Of a stretch of DNA of 64,000 nucleotides, positions 39,387-51,920 are shown piece by piece. Made by a program: the position numbers and the translations under genes. Below the pieces are notes generated by a model, which was not told where the DNA came from, searched no databases, and saw only the letters and a list, made by a program, of their open reading frames with translations. The stretch's first letter is position 1; each line of letters opens with the position of its first letter. The DNA is from Pachyseris speciosa (Eukaryota; Cnidaria; Anthozoa; Scleractinia; Pachyseridae), in contig JAEMWC010000268.1 of assembly GCA_016490735.1 (NCBI GenBank), positions 875,860-939,859 on the forward strand. The letters are read 5' to 3'.

Positions 39387-39875
39387 GTAAGTACAATATT
39401 ATACCTTTGTTCTTTTTCTTGTTCTTGTTGGCGTTGCTCCTGTTCGCCTTCGTTTTGCGGTTCTTTTTCGTTTTCTCCTTGATCTTCTCTCTTCTTTTCC
39501 TAAAACAGTTTTGTTCTTTTTCTCCTAGTTGTATTTTTTAAGATAACAGTGGCTAAACATAGCGGTTTTAGATGCTATGAAAATGGCATTAGTAAAAGTA
39601 GCAGGATTAAACTTTCCATGACGTTTCTCCACAGTGAAGATTGTCCTCAATTAGTGTCAGTTGTCGCATTGTAGTCGAAGTCTTCCTTATGGTAAAGTAA
39701 GTCGCTAGCAGGCAACTGCTTTCAGTACACCAAATCTTCGGTTCCCATTGTACAGTAGATATCCTTGAAGAAATAAAACGTTTTGATGATACCCAATATC
39801 TGCAAAGAAAAATTACTTTAATCAAGCATGTTTTAAGAATTCAGAACTGAGTTGCATGTTTTTTCCTTATTACAG

Positions 39876-40157
39876 ATCAGCCAAAGTTTACAGTTCAGCT
39901 ACAGAATCAGACAGTGAAAGAAGGAAAGAACGTCATATTATCCTGTAACGCCAGTGGGAATCCAGTGCCGACTTTTTCATGGACCAAAGATGGAACAGCT
40001 GTTAATACTACTGCCAATCCCAGGATCACTTTATCATCGCAAAACAAGGAGTTGACTATAAGCAATGTGAATAGAAGTGACAGCGGACTATACCGATGCA
40101 TTGCAAACAACTCTCAGGGGACAGTTAACTCCAGTTCTGCTACCCTTGATGTGCAGT
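39876..40157 (+). CDS. Ig-domain exon 22 (type B)
   Basis: 282 bp, DSGLYRC intact. Private changes: VILSC (the NVT sequon lost), NASGNPVPT and NSSSATLDVQC. Donor GTAAGTAATATG. Confidence 0.8.
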
Positions 40158-40203
40158 GTAAGTAATATGTTATACGATTCTTGTTGCTGTTGTTGTTGTG
40201 GTT

Positions 40204-40316
40204 CTTCTGATTCTTCTTTTTCTTTTTCTTCTCCTTTTTCTTCTTCTTATTCTTCTTCTTCTTCTTCTTTTTATTTTTCTTCTTCTTCTTCTTCTTCTTC
40301 TTCTTCTTCTTCTATG
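40204..40316 (+). repeat. (TTC)n microsatellite
   Basis: Almost pure TTC/TTTTTC tract in the intron after exon 22; source of Ser/Phe-rich spurious frames. Confidence 0.85.
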
Positions 40317-41401
40317 TTTCCTTAATTTTTTTTATGATTCAACATGTCTTAGCAGCATTTCGTCAACCCAATTTTGGCTGTTGTTTTTAATCAGCATTGA
40401 CATTCTTAAGAGGCGTTGGCATGTTTTCTTTATCCCTTAACTGGTTTTTCAATTAACTTTTAATTTTTTGGTGCTGTTGTCATTTTTGCTCAGGAAACGT
40501 TACCATGATGGGACCATTGTTCCTATTTGGAGTGGTCGTATAGTATGAAAAGAAACAAATTGTTGTCAGAAATAGAAACAAAGTCTTCATTTAGAGCTAA
40601 AAGGAATCTTTATTTTGAATTTTAAATATTAAAGGAACCTTTTGTTTCGAAATGAGTCGCTGAGATAAAAATGTTCCCATTGGTATTGTTCCTCTTTATA
40701 TCATTTTGGTCCTCTTTATTCATTTGAGGAACAATTGTTCTCATTCACGAGTTCCGTTTTGAACGTAATGTTCCTTTCCATTGACACGCGGAACAATTTG
40801 TTCCTAACAATTAGTTCCCATTGATATAAAATGGTTCCTATTAAGAAAATGACGGTTCCTTTGTAGTTGTTCTTGAACAGAACCATGCTTCTTTACTTGC
40901 CATCTATGTTTTCATCGCTTTTTAATTGCATGGCGAAACGTATGTTGTAGTGTTTTAACTTTGACTCAACACGAAACAGAGTCAATAGCAGATTCTAACA
41001 GACTTTAAGAGGCGCTTCTTTGAGTTGTCCGGGCAAGGTAAGGTTGAACACCATCACACCAACGCCATACTAATGCCAACTTGGGTTTGTAACTCAACTC
41101 AAGAATAATGAAGAATGGCAAGCAGAGGCATACTTCAGTAAATTTGAACTTGAACAATGCAACTATTGTTCTAGGTATGCACAGGCTTGCCCGGGGCAGG
41201 CCCGAACCCATTAGGGATGTAACTCTCTGCTATGAATTTGAGTACAATGGTAACAAGCTCGGGCAAGTAGGGACAAGTGCTGACAAGCTCCAAATTAAAT
41301 GATGGCTCTATTGTTTGCCAATGGGTGTGATTGTTTCGTCGGTTTTTGCTAAACGGTGAAAACAGAAGTCTGTTGGCTGAATCAGTTCCTCTTTTTCAAG
41401 A
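40317..41401 (+). repeat. Crypton-bearing block, copy 2: left part and leader
   Basis: Includes the GTTCC/GGAAC-rich stretch at about 40489-40890 and the uninterrupted Maverick target site GGGCAAGGTAAGGTTG at 41031-41046. Confidence 0.8.
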
Positions 41402-41862
41402 ATGAACAAGAAGGTCAAAGTCGATTGGTCTACGATTGATCGTGCATCGCCAAAACCAAAACGGCTTCACTTAGAAAAAGAAGATGCGGACAGCTTGTAC
41501 TATTGTCCAATTCAAGTATGCGAACAGGAAGGATTTCAAAGTCAGCCTCGATGGAGGAAACATGTCAATTCTAAGCACGGCTGGTTCTTTTATTTTGACG
41601 AAAAGCCCGACCTGACAGACCTTCGACATTCATTGCAAGTGCCGGACACTAGTCATAAAAGACCACTACAGATGATTTTGAATCAAGCTGAAGCCAAAAC
41701 ACGGTGTCATTGTTGTACCTTCATTTTCAGTCTCTAGTCAAATTGGCGAAGCATTCGCGAACTGGTCGACTGGTAGTGGTGGGGGTTGCAAGAAAGATCG
41801 CACAGCTCAACAAATAGTGAAGAGAAGCTTTAAATTTCTGAAATTTACTTGCGAAGACGGGG
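41402..41862 (+). pseudogene. Crypton-like recombinase gene, copy 2 (truncated)
   Basis: Same N-terminal finger region (MNKKVKVDWSTIDRASPK), frame lost after about 41650. At about 41862 the gene (TTGCGAAGACGGGG) jumps into satellite sequence (TCTTCAAGAAATCCGAG), which lies about 2.2 kb further downstream in copy 3. Core recombinase domain and SANT part are missing. Confidence 0.75.
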
Positions 41863-42840
41863 TCTTCAAGAAATCCGAGAAACCCATCTTTTCCTTTGTG
41901 TGCTGAAAAGATGTTTGACATAAAACAAAACTTGCATCAAGACTTGACTGCCGGTGGAATTCATAGAGTCAACACAATTGAACATCTAAAACAGCTGACG
42001 TGAACTTTTCATCCCACAAGAAGCTCAAGTTTCATGTCTCCAAAAAAAATCAGAGAAACCCGTCTTTTCCGTAAGTGCTGAATAGATGTTTGACGTAAAA
42101 CAAAACTTGTATCAATACTTGACTGCTGGTGGATTTCATAGAGTCAATACAACTGAACATCTAAGACATCTGACGTGAACTTTTCATCCCAACAAGAAGC
42201 TCAAGTTTCATGTCTCCAAAAAAATCTGAGAAACCCGTCTTTTCCGTAAGTGCTGAAAAGATGTTTGACGTAAAACAAAACTTGTATCAATACTTGACTG
42301 CTGGTGGATTTCATAGAGTCAATACAACTGAACATCTAAGACCATCTAACGTGAACTTTTCATCCCAACAAGAAGCTCAACTTTCATGTCTCCAAAAAAA
42401 TCCGAAAAACCCGTCTTTTCCGTATGTGCTGAAAACATGTTTGACATAAAACAAAACTTGTATCAATACTTGACCGCTGGTGGAATTCATACAGTCAACA
42501 CAACTGAACATCTAAAACATCTGACTTAAACTTTTGATCCCGACAAGAAGCTCAAGTGTAATGTCTCCGAGAAATCGGAGAAACCCGTCTTTTCCGTATG
42601 TGCTGAAAACATGTTTGACATAAAACAAAACTTGCTGGTGCAATTCATAGCGTCAACACAACTGAACATCTAAAATATCTGACTTAAACTTCTCATCCCG
42701 ACAAGAAGCTCAAGTGTAATGTCTCCGAGAAATCCGTCTTTTCCGTCTGTGCTGAAAAGATGTTTGACATAAAAGTCAACACAACTGAACCTTTAAAACA
42801 TCTGAAAAAACGGGCCAAGTCTGTATGTGTTTTCCCATAT
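41863..42840 (+). repeat. Tandem repeats of about 175 bp (copy 2)
   Basis: About five to six units; starts of the CCGTCTTTTCCGTA core at about 42060, 42236, 42413 and 42585 give periods of 172-177 bp. The frame at 42210-42449 is a chance frame within two units. Confidence 0.85.
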
Positions 42841-44702
42841 AAGAGACGAAAAGACAGGAAAAGTAATTAAATATTCATATCTCCGTCAAATCCGTGAAAG
42901 TTCACGCATAAGTTTGTACTGCGGATTGATGCATTGTATCCCGAAAAGCCAATGAAACTGCAAGTGTCCAACCTTGAATCAATCTTAAACTGGAAGACGG
43001 AAAACACGGATTTCACGGAAATATGAATATTTAAACAATCTCCTTCTCTTTACTACTGTAAGTACTATCAATAATTATACATTATACTTACAGTTGTAGG
43101 GAGAACTAAAAAGAATTAAATATTCATATCCCAGTCAAATCCGTGAAATCCGTCGTTTTCGTTCTCAAATAAGTATGCACTTTGCATGATGTATTACATC
43201 CCGAAAATCAGAGACACTGCAAGTGTCCGCACTAGACTATATCCTAAACTGGAAGAGGGAAAAGACGGATTTCACGGGGATATGAATATTTAAACAGTCT
43301 ACTTCTCTTTAATACTGTAAGTACTATTAATAATTATATATTATACTTACAGTTGTAAGGAGAAGTAAAAAGAATTAAATATTCATATCCGCGTCAAATC
43401 CGTGAAATCCGTCTTTTTCCTTCTCAAATAAGTATGCACTTTGCATGATGTATTACATCTCGAAAATCAGAGACACTGTAAGTGTCCGCCCTTGAATCAA
43501 TTCTAAACTGGAAGAGGGAAAAGACAGTTTTCACGGGGATATGAATATTTAAACAGTCTACTTCTCTGTACTACTGTAAGTACCATCAATAATTATATAT
43601 TATACTTACAGTTGTAAGGAGAAGTAAAAAGAATTAAATATTCATATCCCCGTCAAATCCGTGAAATCCGTCTTTTTCCTTCTCAAATTAGTATGCACTT
43701 TGCATGATGTATTACATCCCGAAAATCAGAGACACTGCAAGTGTCCGCATTTGAATATATCCTAAACTGCAAGACGGAAAAGACGGATTTTACGGGGATA
43801 TGAATATTTAAACAGTCTAGTCCACTTTACTACTGTAAGTACTATCAATAATTATATATTATACTTACAGTTGTAAGGAGAAGTAAAAAGAATTAAATAT
43901 TCAAATCCCCGTCAAATCATTGTATTCCGTCTTTTTCGTTCTGAAATAAGTATGCACTTTGCATGATGTATTACATCCGAAAATCAGAGACACTGCAAGT
44001 GTCCGCCCTTGAATCAATCCTAAACTGGAAGACGGAAAAGACGGATTTCACGGGGATATGAATATTTAAACAATCTACTTCACTTTACTACTGTAAGTAC
44101 TATCAATAATTATATATTATACTTACAGTTTTAAGGAGAAGTAAAAGGAATTAAATATTCATATCCCCGTCAAATCCGTGAAATCCGTCTTTTTCGTTCT
44201 CAAATAAGTATGCACTTTGCATGATGTATTACATTTCGAAAATCAGAGACACTGCAAGTGTCCGCCCTTGAATCAATCCTAAACTGGAAGAGGGAAAAGA
44301 CGGATTTCACGGGGATATGAATATTTAAACAGTCTACTTCTCTTTACTACTGTAAGTACTATCAATAATTATATATTATACTTACAGTTTTAAGGAGAAG
44401 TAAAAGGAATTAAATATTCATATCCCCGTCAAATCCGTGAAATCCGTCTTTTTCCTTCTCAAATAAGTATGCACTTTGCATGATGTATTACATTTCGAAA
44501 GTCAGAGACACTGCAAGTGTCCGCCCTTGAATCAATCCTAAACTGGAAGAGGGAAAAGACGGATTTCACGGGGATATGAATATTTAAACAGTCTACTTCA
44601 CTTTACTACTGTAAGTACTATCAATAATTATATATTATACTTAGAGTTGTAAGGAGAAGTAAAAAGAATTAAATATTCATATCCCCGTCAAATCCGTGAA
44701 AT
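42585..44702 (+). repeat. 2118-bp tandem duplication, unit 1
   Basis: Matches 44703-46820 at a constant offset of 2118, including private variants such as ACTAGACTATATCC (43231 and 45349) and CTTCTCTGTACTACTG (43560 and 45678). No difference was seen where checked. Confidence 0.9.
42866..44702 (+). repeat. Dyad-symmetric repeats of about 260 bp, first array
   Basis: Unit starts (ATTAAATATTCATATC) at about 42866, 43115, 43375, 43635, 43893, 44150, 44410 and 44670. Each unit carries two nested dyads: ATATTCATATCCCCGT..GAAATCCGTCTTTT with its inverse AAAAGACGGATTTCACGGGG, and CTTCTC.TTAC.ACTGTAAGTA with TACTTACAGTTGTAAGGAG. Confidence 0.85.
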
Positions 44703-46820
44703 CCGTCTTTTCCGTATGTGCTGAAAACATGTTTGACATAAAACAAAACTTGCTGGTGCAATTCATAGCGTCAACACAACTGAACATCTAAAATATCTGA
44801 CTTAAACTTCTCATCCCGACAAGAAGCTCAAGTGTAATGTCTCCGAGAAATCCGTCTTTTCCGTCTGTGCTGAAAAGATGTTTGACATAAAAGTCAACAC
44901 AACTGAACCTTTAAAACATCTGAAAAAACGGGCCAAGTCTGTATGTGTTTTCCCATATAAGAGACGAAAAGACAGGAAAAGTAATTAAATATTCATATCT
45001 CCGTCAAATCCGTGAAAGTTCACGCATAAGTTTGTACTGCGGATTGATGCATTGTATCCCGAAAAGCCAATGAAACTGCAAGTGTCCAACCTTGAATCAA
45101 TCTTAAACTGGAAGACGGAAAACACGGATTTCACGGAAATATGAATATTTAAACAATCTCCTTCTCTTTACTACTGTAAGTACTATCAATAATTATACAT
45201 TATACTTACAGTTGTAGGGAGAACTAAAAAGAATTAAATATTCATATCCCAGTCAAATCCGTGAAATCCGTCGTTTTCGTTCTCAAATAAGTATGCACTT
45301 TGCATGATGTATTACATCCCGAAAATCAGAGACACTGCAAGTGTCCGCACTAGACTATATCCTAAACTGGAAGAGGGAAAAGACGGATTTCACGGGGATA
45401 TGAATATTTAAACAGTCTACTTCTCTTTAATACTGTAAGTACTATTAATAATTATATATTATACTTACAGTTGTAAGGAGAAGTAAAAAGAATTAAATAT
45501 TCATATCCGCGTCAAATCCGTGAAATCCGTCTTTTTCCTTCTCAAATAAGTATGCACTTTGCATGATGTATTACATCTCGAAAATCAGAGACACTGTAAG
45601 TGTCCGCCCTTGAATCAATTCTAAACTGGAAGAGGGAAAAGACAGTTTTCACGGGGATATGAATATTTAAACAGTCTACTTCTCTGTACTACTGTAAGTA
45701 CCATCAATAATTATATATTATACTTACAGTTGTAAGGAGAAGTAAAAAGAATTAAATATTCATATCCCCGTCAAATCCGTGAAATCCGTCTTTTTCCTTC
45801 TCAAATTAGTATGCACTTTGCATGATGTATTACATCCCGAAAATCAGAGACACTGCAAGTGTCCGCATTTGAATATATCCTAAACTGCAAGACGGAAAAG
45901 ACGGATTTTACGGGGATATGAATATTTAAACAGTCTAGTCCACTTTACTACTGTAAGTACTATCAATAATTATATATTATACTTACAGTTGTAAGGAGAA
46001 GTAAAAAGAATTAAATATTCAAATCCCCGTCAAATCATTGTATTCCGTCTTTTTCGTTCTGAAATAAGTATGCACTTTGCATGATGTATTACATCCGAAA
46101 ATCAGAGACACTGCAAGTGTCCGCCCTTGAATCAATCCTAAACTGGAAGACGGAAAAGACGGATTTCACGGGGATATGAATATTTAAACAATCTACTTCA
46201 CTTTACTACTGTAAGTACTATCAATAATTATATATTATACTTACAGTTTTAAGGAGAAGTAAAAGGAATTAAATATTCATATCCCCGTCAAATCCGTGAA
46301 ATCCGTCTTTTTCGTTCTCAAATAAGTATGCACTTTGCATGATGTATTACATTTCGAAAATCAGAGACACTGCAAGTGTCCGCCCTTGAATCAATCCTAA
46401 ACTGGAAGAGGGAAAAGACGGATTTCACGGGGATATGAATATTTAAACAGTCTACTTCTCTTTACTACTGTAAGTACTATCAATAATTATATATTATACT
46501 TACAGTTTTAAGGAGAAGTAAAAGGAATTAAATATTCATATCCCCGTCAAATCCGTGAAATCCGTCTTTTTCCTTCTCAAATAAGTATGCACTTTGCATG
46601 ATGTATTACATTTCGAAAGTCAGAGACACTGCAAGTGTCCGCCCTTGAATCAATCCTAAACTGGAAGAGGGAAAAGACGGATTTCACGGGGATATGAATA
46701 TTTAAACAGTCTACTTCACTTTACTACTGTAAGTACTATCAATAATTATATATTATACTTACAGTTGTAAGGAGAAGTAAAAAGAATTAAATATTCATAT
46801 CCCCGTCAAATCCGTGAAAT
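44703..46820 (+). repeat. 2118-bp tandem duplication, unit 2
   Basis: Second copy of 42585-44702. It starts abruptly with a 175-bp-family fragment (CCGTCTTTTCCGTATG) in the middle of the 260-bp array, which shows that the duplication joined the two repeat families at the shared word AATCCGTCTTTT. Confidence 0.9.
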
Positions 46821-47806
46821 CCGTCTTTTTCGTTCTCAAATAAGTATGCACTTTGCATGATGTATTACATCCCGAAAATCAGTGACACTCCAAGTGTCCG
46901 CCCTTGAATCAATCCTAAACTGGAAGATGGAAAAGACGGATTTCACGGGGATATGAATATTTAAACAGTCTATTTCTCGTTACTACTGTAAGTACTATCA
47001 ATATCTTTAAAATGCATATTATATATTATACTTAAATATTTATATCCCTGTGAAAGCCGGAAAATCCGTCATTTTCGTTCTCAAGTCAGTCTTTACTTTG
47101 GATTGATGTATCACCTTCCACAAAGCTGAAACTTTGCTCTCGGTTATTCTCAGTCAAGTTGTCAAGCATCGCTGAACTTTGTGTTTTTATTTTTTTTCCG
47201 GATTGCCTGGATACGCATCTCAATCATTTTTTGGGATATATCATTGAAGGAACTATGTGGCCCGAAATGAAAAGGGAACAAAGAAGTATGGGAAACGATC
47301 TCCTTCTTTTTCTTCTCACCTTCTTCCTCTTCTTGTTCTTCTTCTTGTTCTTCTTCTTGTTCTTGTTCTTGTTCTTCTTGTTCTTCTTGTTCTTCTTCTT
47401 CTTCTTCTTCTTCTTCTTCTTCTTCCTTTTTCTCGTCGTCGTCGTATTTGGCTCTATGTATTTTTTTTTTAATCGAGATGAGAGTGTCTAAACGTACCGG
47501 TTTTAGCTTATGTGAAAATGGCGTTAATAAAAGTGCAGACTTTGAATTGTCACAACGTTTCTCCAACATCTAGTTCTTTCTAATGTAGGAGAAAGGAAAA
47601 TCAATATTAGCGCTTTTTTCTTCTTCTTCTTCCCAGTGTCAGTTGTTAACAGCGAAACGTCTGACAACAAGTCGTCTGTTTCCAGTACACTGTGAACATG
47701 CTTGAAGATATGAAAAGTCTTGATGATACCCAAAATTTGCAATGAGTTATATCTGACATCAAGGATCTGGTTTTAATAAAACGAGTTATTATTTTCCTTA
47801 TTACAG
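46821..47806 (+). other. End of 260-bp array and intron upstream of Ig exon 23
   Basis: Last 260-bp unit and its degenerate relative (to about 47130), then the same intron as at 2011-2711 with a (TTC/TTGTTC)n tract at about 47307-47430. Acceptor TTACAG at 47806. No gene. Confidence 0.7.
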
Positions 47807-48088
47807 TTGAGCCAGAGTTTACAGCTCAGCCACAAAGCCAGGTTGTAACAGAGGGAAATAACGTGACATTATCCTGTAACGCCAGTGGAAATCCAGGACT
47901 GACTTTTTCATGGACCAAAACTGGAACAGCTGTTAATACTACTGCCAATCCCAGGATCACTTTATCATCGCAAAACAAGGAGTTGACTATAAGCAATGTG
48001 AATAGAACTGAAAGCGGACAATACAGATGCATTGCAAACAACTCTCAGGGGACAGTTAACTCCAGTGCTGCTACCCTTGATGTGCAGT
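47807..48088 (+). CDS. Ig-domain exon 23 (type A/C mosaic)
   Basis: 282 bp. Starts EPEFTAQPQSQVVTEGNN and switches to the type C middle (FSWTKTGTAVNTTANPRI). F strand reads RTESGQYRC instead of RSDSG. Donor GTAAGAAATATG as in exon 17. Intact. Confidence 0.8.
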
Positions 48089-48681
48089 GTAAGAAATATG
48101 TTATACCATTCTTGTAGTTGTTGTTGTTGTTCTTGTTGTTGCCGTACTTGTTGTTGTTGTTCTTCTTTTTGTCCTTGTGTTTTCTTTTTTCCTCTACTCT
48201 TGCTCTTTTTCTTGTTGTTATTCTTAATGTTGTTGTTGTTCTTCTTCTTCTTCTTCTTCTTCTTCGTCTTCTTCTTCCTCTTCTTCGTATTCGTTGTCGT
48301 CGTCGTCGTATTTGTCGTTATGTTGATTTTTTCTTTTATTTTAATCGAGAATATAGAGTGTCGAAACATACCGATTATAGCTTGTGTGTAAGTGGCGTTA
48401 GTAAAAGTGACAGACTTTGAACTGTCATAACGTTTCTCCAATATCTAGTTCCTGATAAAGTAGAGGAAAGTAAAATCAATATTGGTGCTCGTTTTCTTCT
48501 TCTTTCCAGAGTATGTGGTTTTAATAGCCAAACCTCGGAGAACAAATCGTCGGTTTCCACTGCACTGTGAACATGCTTGAAGGAAAGAAAAGTCTTGATG
48601 ATACCGAAAACTTCCAATGAGACATTTCTGACATCAAGGATCTGTTTTTAATAAAACGAGTTATTATTTTCCTTATTACAG

Positions 48682-48963
48682 ATCGGCCAGAGTTTACAGC
48701 TCAGCCACAAAGCCAGGCCGTAAGAGAGGGAGATAACGCCACATTATCCTGTAACGCCAGTGGAAATCCAGGACCGACTTTTTCGTGGACCAAAACTGGA
48801 ACAGCTGTTAATACTACTGCCAATCCCAGGATCACTTTATTATCGCAAAACAAGGAGTTGACTATAAGCAATGTGAATAGAAGTGACAGCGGACAATACC
48901 AATGCATTGCAAACAACCCTCAGGGGACAGTTAACTCCAGTGCTGCTACCCTTGATGTAAAGT
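48682..48963 (+). CDS. Ig-domain exon 24 (type C)
   Basis: 282 bp. Private changes: DNATLSC, TLLSQN, ANNPQG and LDVKC. Core intact, donor GTAAGTAATATA. Confidence 0.8.
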
Positions 48964-49014
48964 GTAAGTAATATATTATACGATTCTTGTTGCTGTTGTT
49001 GTTGTGGTTCTTCT

Positions 49015-49110
49015 GATTCTTCTTTTTCTTTTTCTTCTTCTTCTTTTTTCTTCTTCTTCTTCTTATTCTTCTTCTTCTTCTTCTTCTCCTTCTTCTTCTT
49101 CTACTTCTAC
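49015..49110 (+). repeat. (TTC)n microsatellite
   Basis: Pyrimidine tract in the intron after exon 24. Confidence 0.85.
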
Positions 49111-50199
49111 GTTTCCTTAAATTTTTTTTATGATTTAAGATGTCTTAGCAGGATTTCGTCAACCCAATTTTGGCTGTTGTTTTTAATCAGCATTGACATT
49201 CTTAAGAGGCGTTGGCATGTTTTCTTTATCCCTTAACTGGTTTTTCAATTGACATTAAATTTTTTGGTGCTGTGTTCATTTTTACTCAGGAAACGTTCCC
49301 ATGATGGGACCATTGTTCCTATTTGGAGTGGTCGTATAGTATGAAAAGAAACAAATTGTTGTCAGAAATAGGAACAAAGTGTTCATTTAGAACTAAAAGG
49401 AATCTTTTGTTTTGAATTTTAAACATTGAAAGGAACCTTTTGTTTCGAAATGAGTCGCTTAGAAGAAAATGTTCCCATTGGTATTGTTCCTCTTCTTATC
49501 ATTTTGGTCCTCTTTATTCATTTGAGGAACAATTGTTCTCATTCACGAGTTCCGTTTTGAACGTAATGTTCCTTTCCATTGACACGCGGAACAATTTGTT
49601 CCTAACAATTAGTTCCCATTGATGTAAAATGGTTCCTATTAAGAAAATGACAGTTCCTTTGTACATGTTCTTGAACAGAACCATGCTTCTTTACTTGCCA
49701 TCTATGTTTTCATCGCTTTTTAATTGCATGGCGAAACGTTTGTTGTAGTGTTTTAAGTTTGACTCAACACGAAACAGAGTCAATAGCAGATTCTAACAGA
49801 CTTTTGGAGACGCTTCTTTGAGTTGTCCGGGCAAGGTAAGGTTGAACACCATCACACCAACGCCATACTAATGCCAACTTGGATTTGTAACTCAACTCAA
49901 GAATAATGAAGAATGGCAAGCAGAGGCATACCTCAGTAAATTTGAACTTGAACAATGCAACTATTGTTCTAGGTATGCACAGGCTTGCCCGGGGCAGGCC
50001 CGAACCCATTTGGGATGTAACTCTCTGCTATGAATTTGAGTACAATGGTAACAAGCTCGGGCAAGTAGGGACAAGTGCTGACAAGCTCCAAATTAAATGA
50101 TGGCTCTATTGTTTGCCAATGGGTGTGATTGTTTCGTCGGTTTTTGCTAAACGGTGCAAACAGAAGTCTGTTGGCTGAATTAGTTCCTCTTTTTCAAGA
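49110..50199 (+). repeat. Crypton-bearing block, copy 3: left part and leader
   Basis: GTTCC/GGAAC-rich stretch at about 49288-49685; empty Maverick target GGGCAAGGTAAGG at about 49829; leader to the ATG at 50200. Confidence 0.8.
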
Positions 50200-51920
50200 A
50201 TGAACAAGAAGGTCAAAGTCGATTGGTCTACGATTGATCGTGCATCGCCAAAACCAAAACGGCTTCACTTAGAGAAAGAAGATGCGGACAGCTTGTACCA
50301 TTGTCCAATTCAAGTATGCGAACACGAAGGATTTCAAAGTCAGCCTCGATGCAGGAAACATGTCAATTCTAAGCACGGCTGGTTCTTTTATTTTGACGAA
50401 AACCCGCCCTGACAGAACTTCGACATTCATTGCAAGTGCCGGACACTAAGTCATCAAAGACCACTACAGATGATTTTGAATCAAGCTGAAGGCCAAAACA
50501 CGGTGTTATTGTTGTACCTTCATTTTCAGTCTCTAGTCAAATTGGCGAAGCATTCGCGAACTGGTCGACTGGTAGTGGTGGGGGTTGCAAGAAAGATCGC
50601 ACAGCTCAACAAATAGTGATGAGAAGCTTTAAATTTCTGAAATTTTGTTGCGAAGACGGGAAAGAATTGACGTTTGAAGTGATAGACTAAAGTCTGTGCT
50701 CGCCAAATCTCTTGTTTAAATTCATAGACTACTTGCAAGACGAGTGCAAACTCGGACACGGTGGGCGATTGCGCTCCATAGACGCAATTTGCGAACTAAT
50801 GGACTTTAGAAAAATCAATGGGGCGTCCTACGCAGTTCTGCGAAACCTATCTGCTACTGAGTTGTACCTTAAGAGAGCTCGAAGGACGGTGGCAAAAATG
50901 ATGAGATTGCAGTGGACCCGAGAACTGGACATCGACACATTAGAAGCTCGAGGTCACTGGGCGACAATGGAGGAATTGCTGCAAGTGGTGACATTTCACT
51001 TACCGCGTTACGAAAACGTCGTAAAGACTTGCAAGAGCAATCCATGTCAAGTCAACCCATCCGACTTAACGTTTGCCACGAGATTTGTGTCGATGTACTT
51101 GTTCATCAAAGTGAAGGGGTCGCGCCCCATGACTTATCAGTACTTGACAGTCGACATGGTTAGGGCAGCGAACGAGAACGGGGGATTTATTGACCAGAAA
51201 AAGTTCAAGACTGCCAGCAAATACGGGTTTGACTCCTTGATTCTAACCGATGCAAGCATGCAGGTGCTCGATAGCTACATCAATTTCGTGAGGCCATTGC
51301 TAAAACCCCAGTGCGCGTTTTTTCTGCTCACGAGAAATGGAGGCCAAGACGGCAAGCTGGGCGACGTCATGAATAAACTAGTGTTTGACGCAATCGCAAA
51401 GTACATTCACCTGACACGCTATCGTCAAATCGTCAAAACGCAAAGCCTCAATCAGCTCACCAGCAAAGAGCAAAGTATTTTCTCGGAAGATCAGAAACAC
51501 AGCTCAGCCGTCGCCAAAGTTCACTATCAAAAGCAAAGGTCGCGCGAAGTTGCTGTGAAGGCTCACGAGTGTCTGCAAAAGCTACAAGCTACTTAATGCT
51601 CTGAGGTGGATGAGGAGGTCAACAAGAAGTTTAGCCATCCAACTTTGAGTCTTGCAGCACTGACTGAAAGCACAGAAACGAAAAGCGTGCTCCCTCAGAG
51701 GGATGCCACGCCGACAAATCGATTGCGAATCCAAAGAAGTCATCGTCGGCTGTTGAACTTTACGACGGACGAAGACGAGTTTCTAAAGACGGGGATCAAA
51801 AAGCAAGGATTTGGACAATGGACTGCTATTTTGAGAGATCCCGACTACAACTTTCGAGAAGGAAGAATGGCAGATTCTTTGAAGAAAAGGGCAGAATTGA
51901 AGCTTAAGACTCAAGACTAG
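50200..51920 (+). pseudogene. Crypton-like tyrosine recombinase, zinc finger-YR-SANT (most complete copy)
   Basis: Three parts. 50200-50412: MNKKVKVDW start and C2H2-like finger, frame lost near 50404. 50691-51596: tyrosine recombinase core; numbering from TTG 50712, Arg138 (KGSRPMTYQYLTVDM), Lys170, His233-x-x-Arg236 (YIHLTRYRQ) and Tyr272 (KVHYQKQRS) fit the R-K-HxxR-Y catalytic set. 51597-51920, same frame after TAA 51594: a SANT/Myb domain (TTDEDEFLKTGIKKQGFGQWTAILRD). An in-frame TAA at 50688-50690 replaces TAC or TAT of sister copies. Crypton-type elements use such enzymes for cut-and-paste of circular intermediates. Three lesions make this copy inactive unless the assembly is wrong. 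Confidence 0.7.

Noticed and set aside
41005..41211. Minus-strand frames MGSGLPRASLCIP (also 49764-50009 and 62782-63072)
   Set aside because: Located in the recombinase leader, but lengths and ends vary with indels among copies and no domain is recognised; likely repeat shadows.
42866..47050. Regular repeats that could suggest a CRISPR array
   Set aside because: The unit is 260 bp with no unique spacers, in an animal genome; it is satellite DNA.
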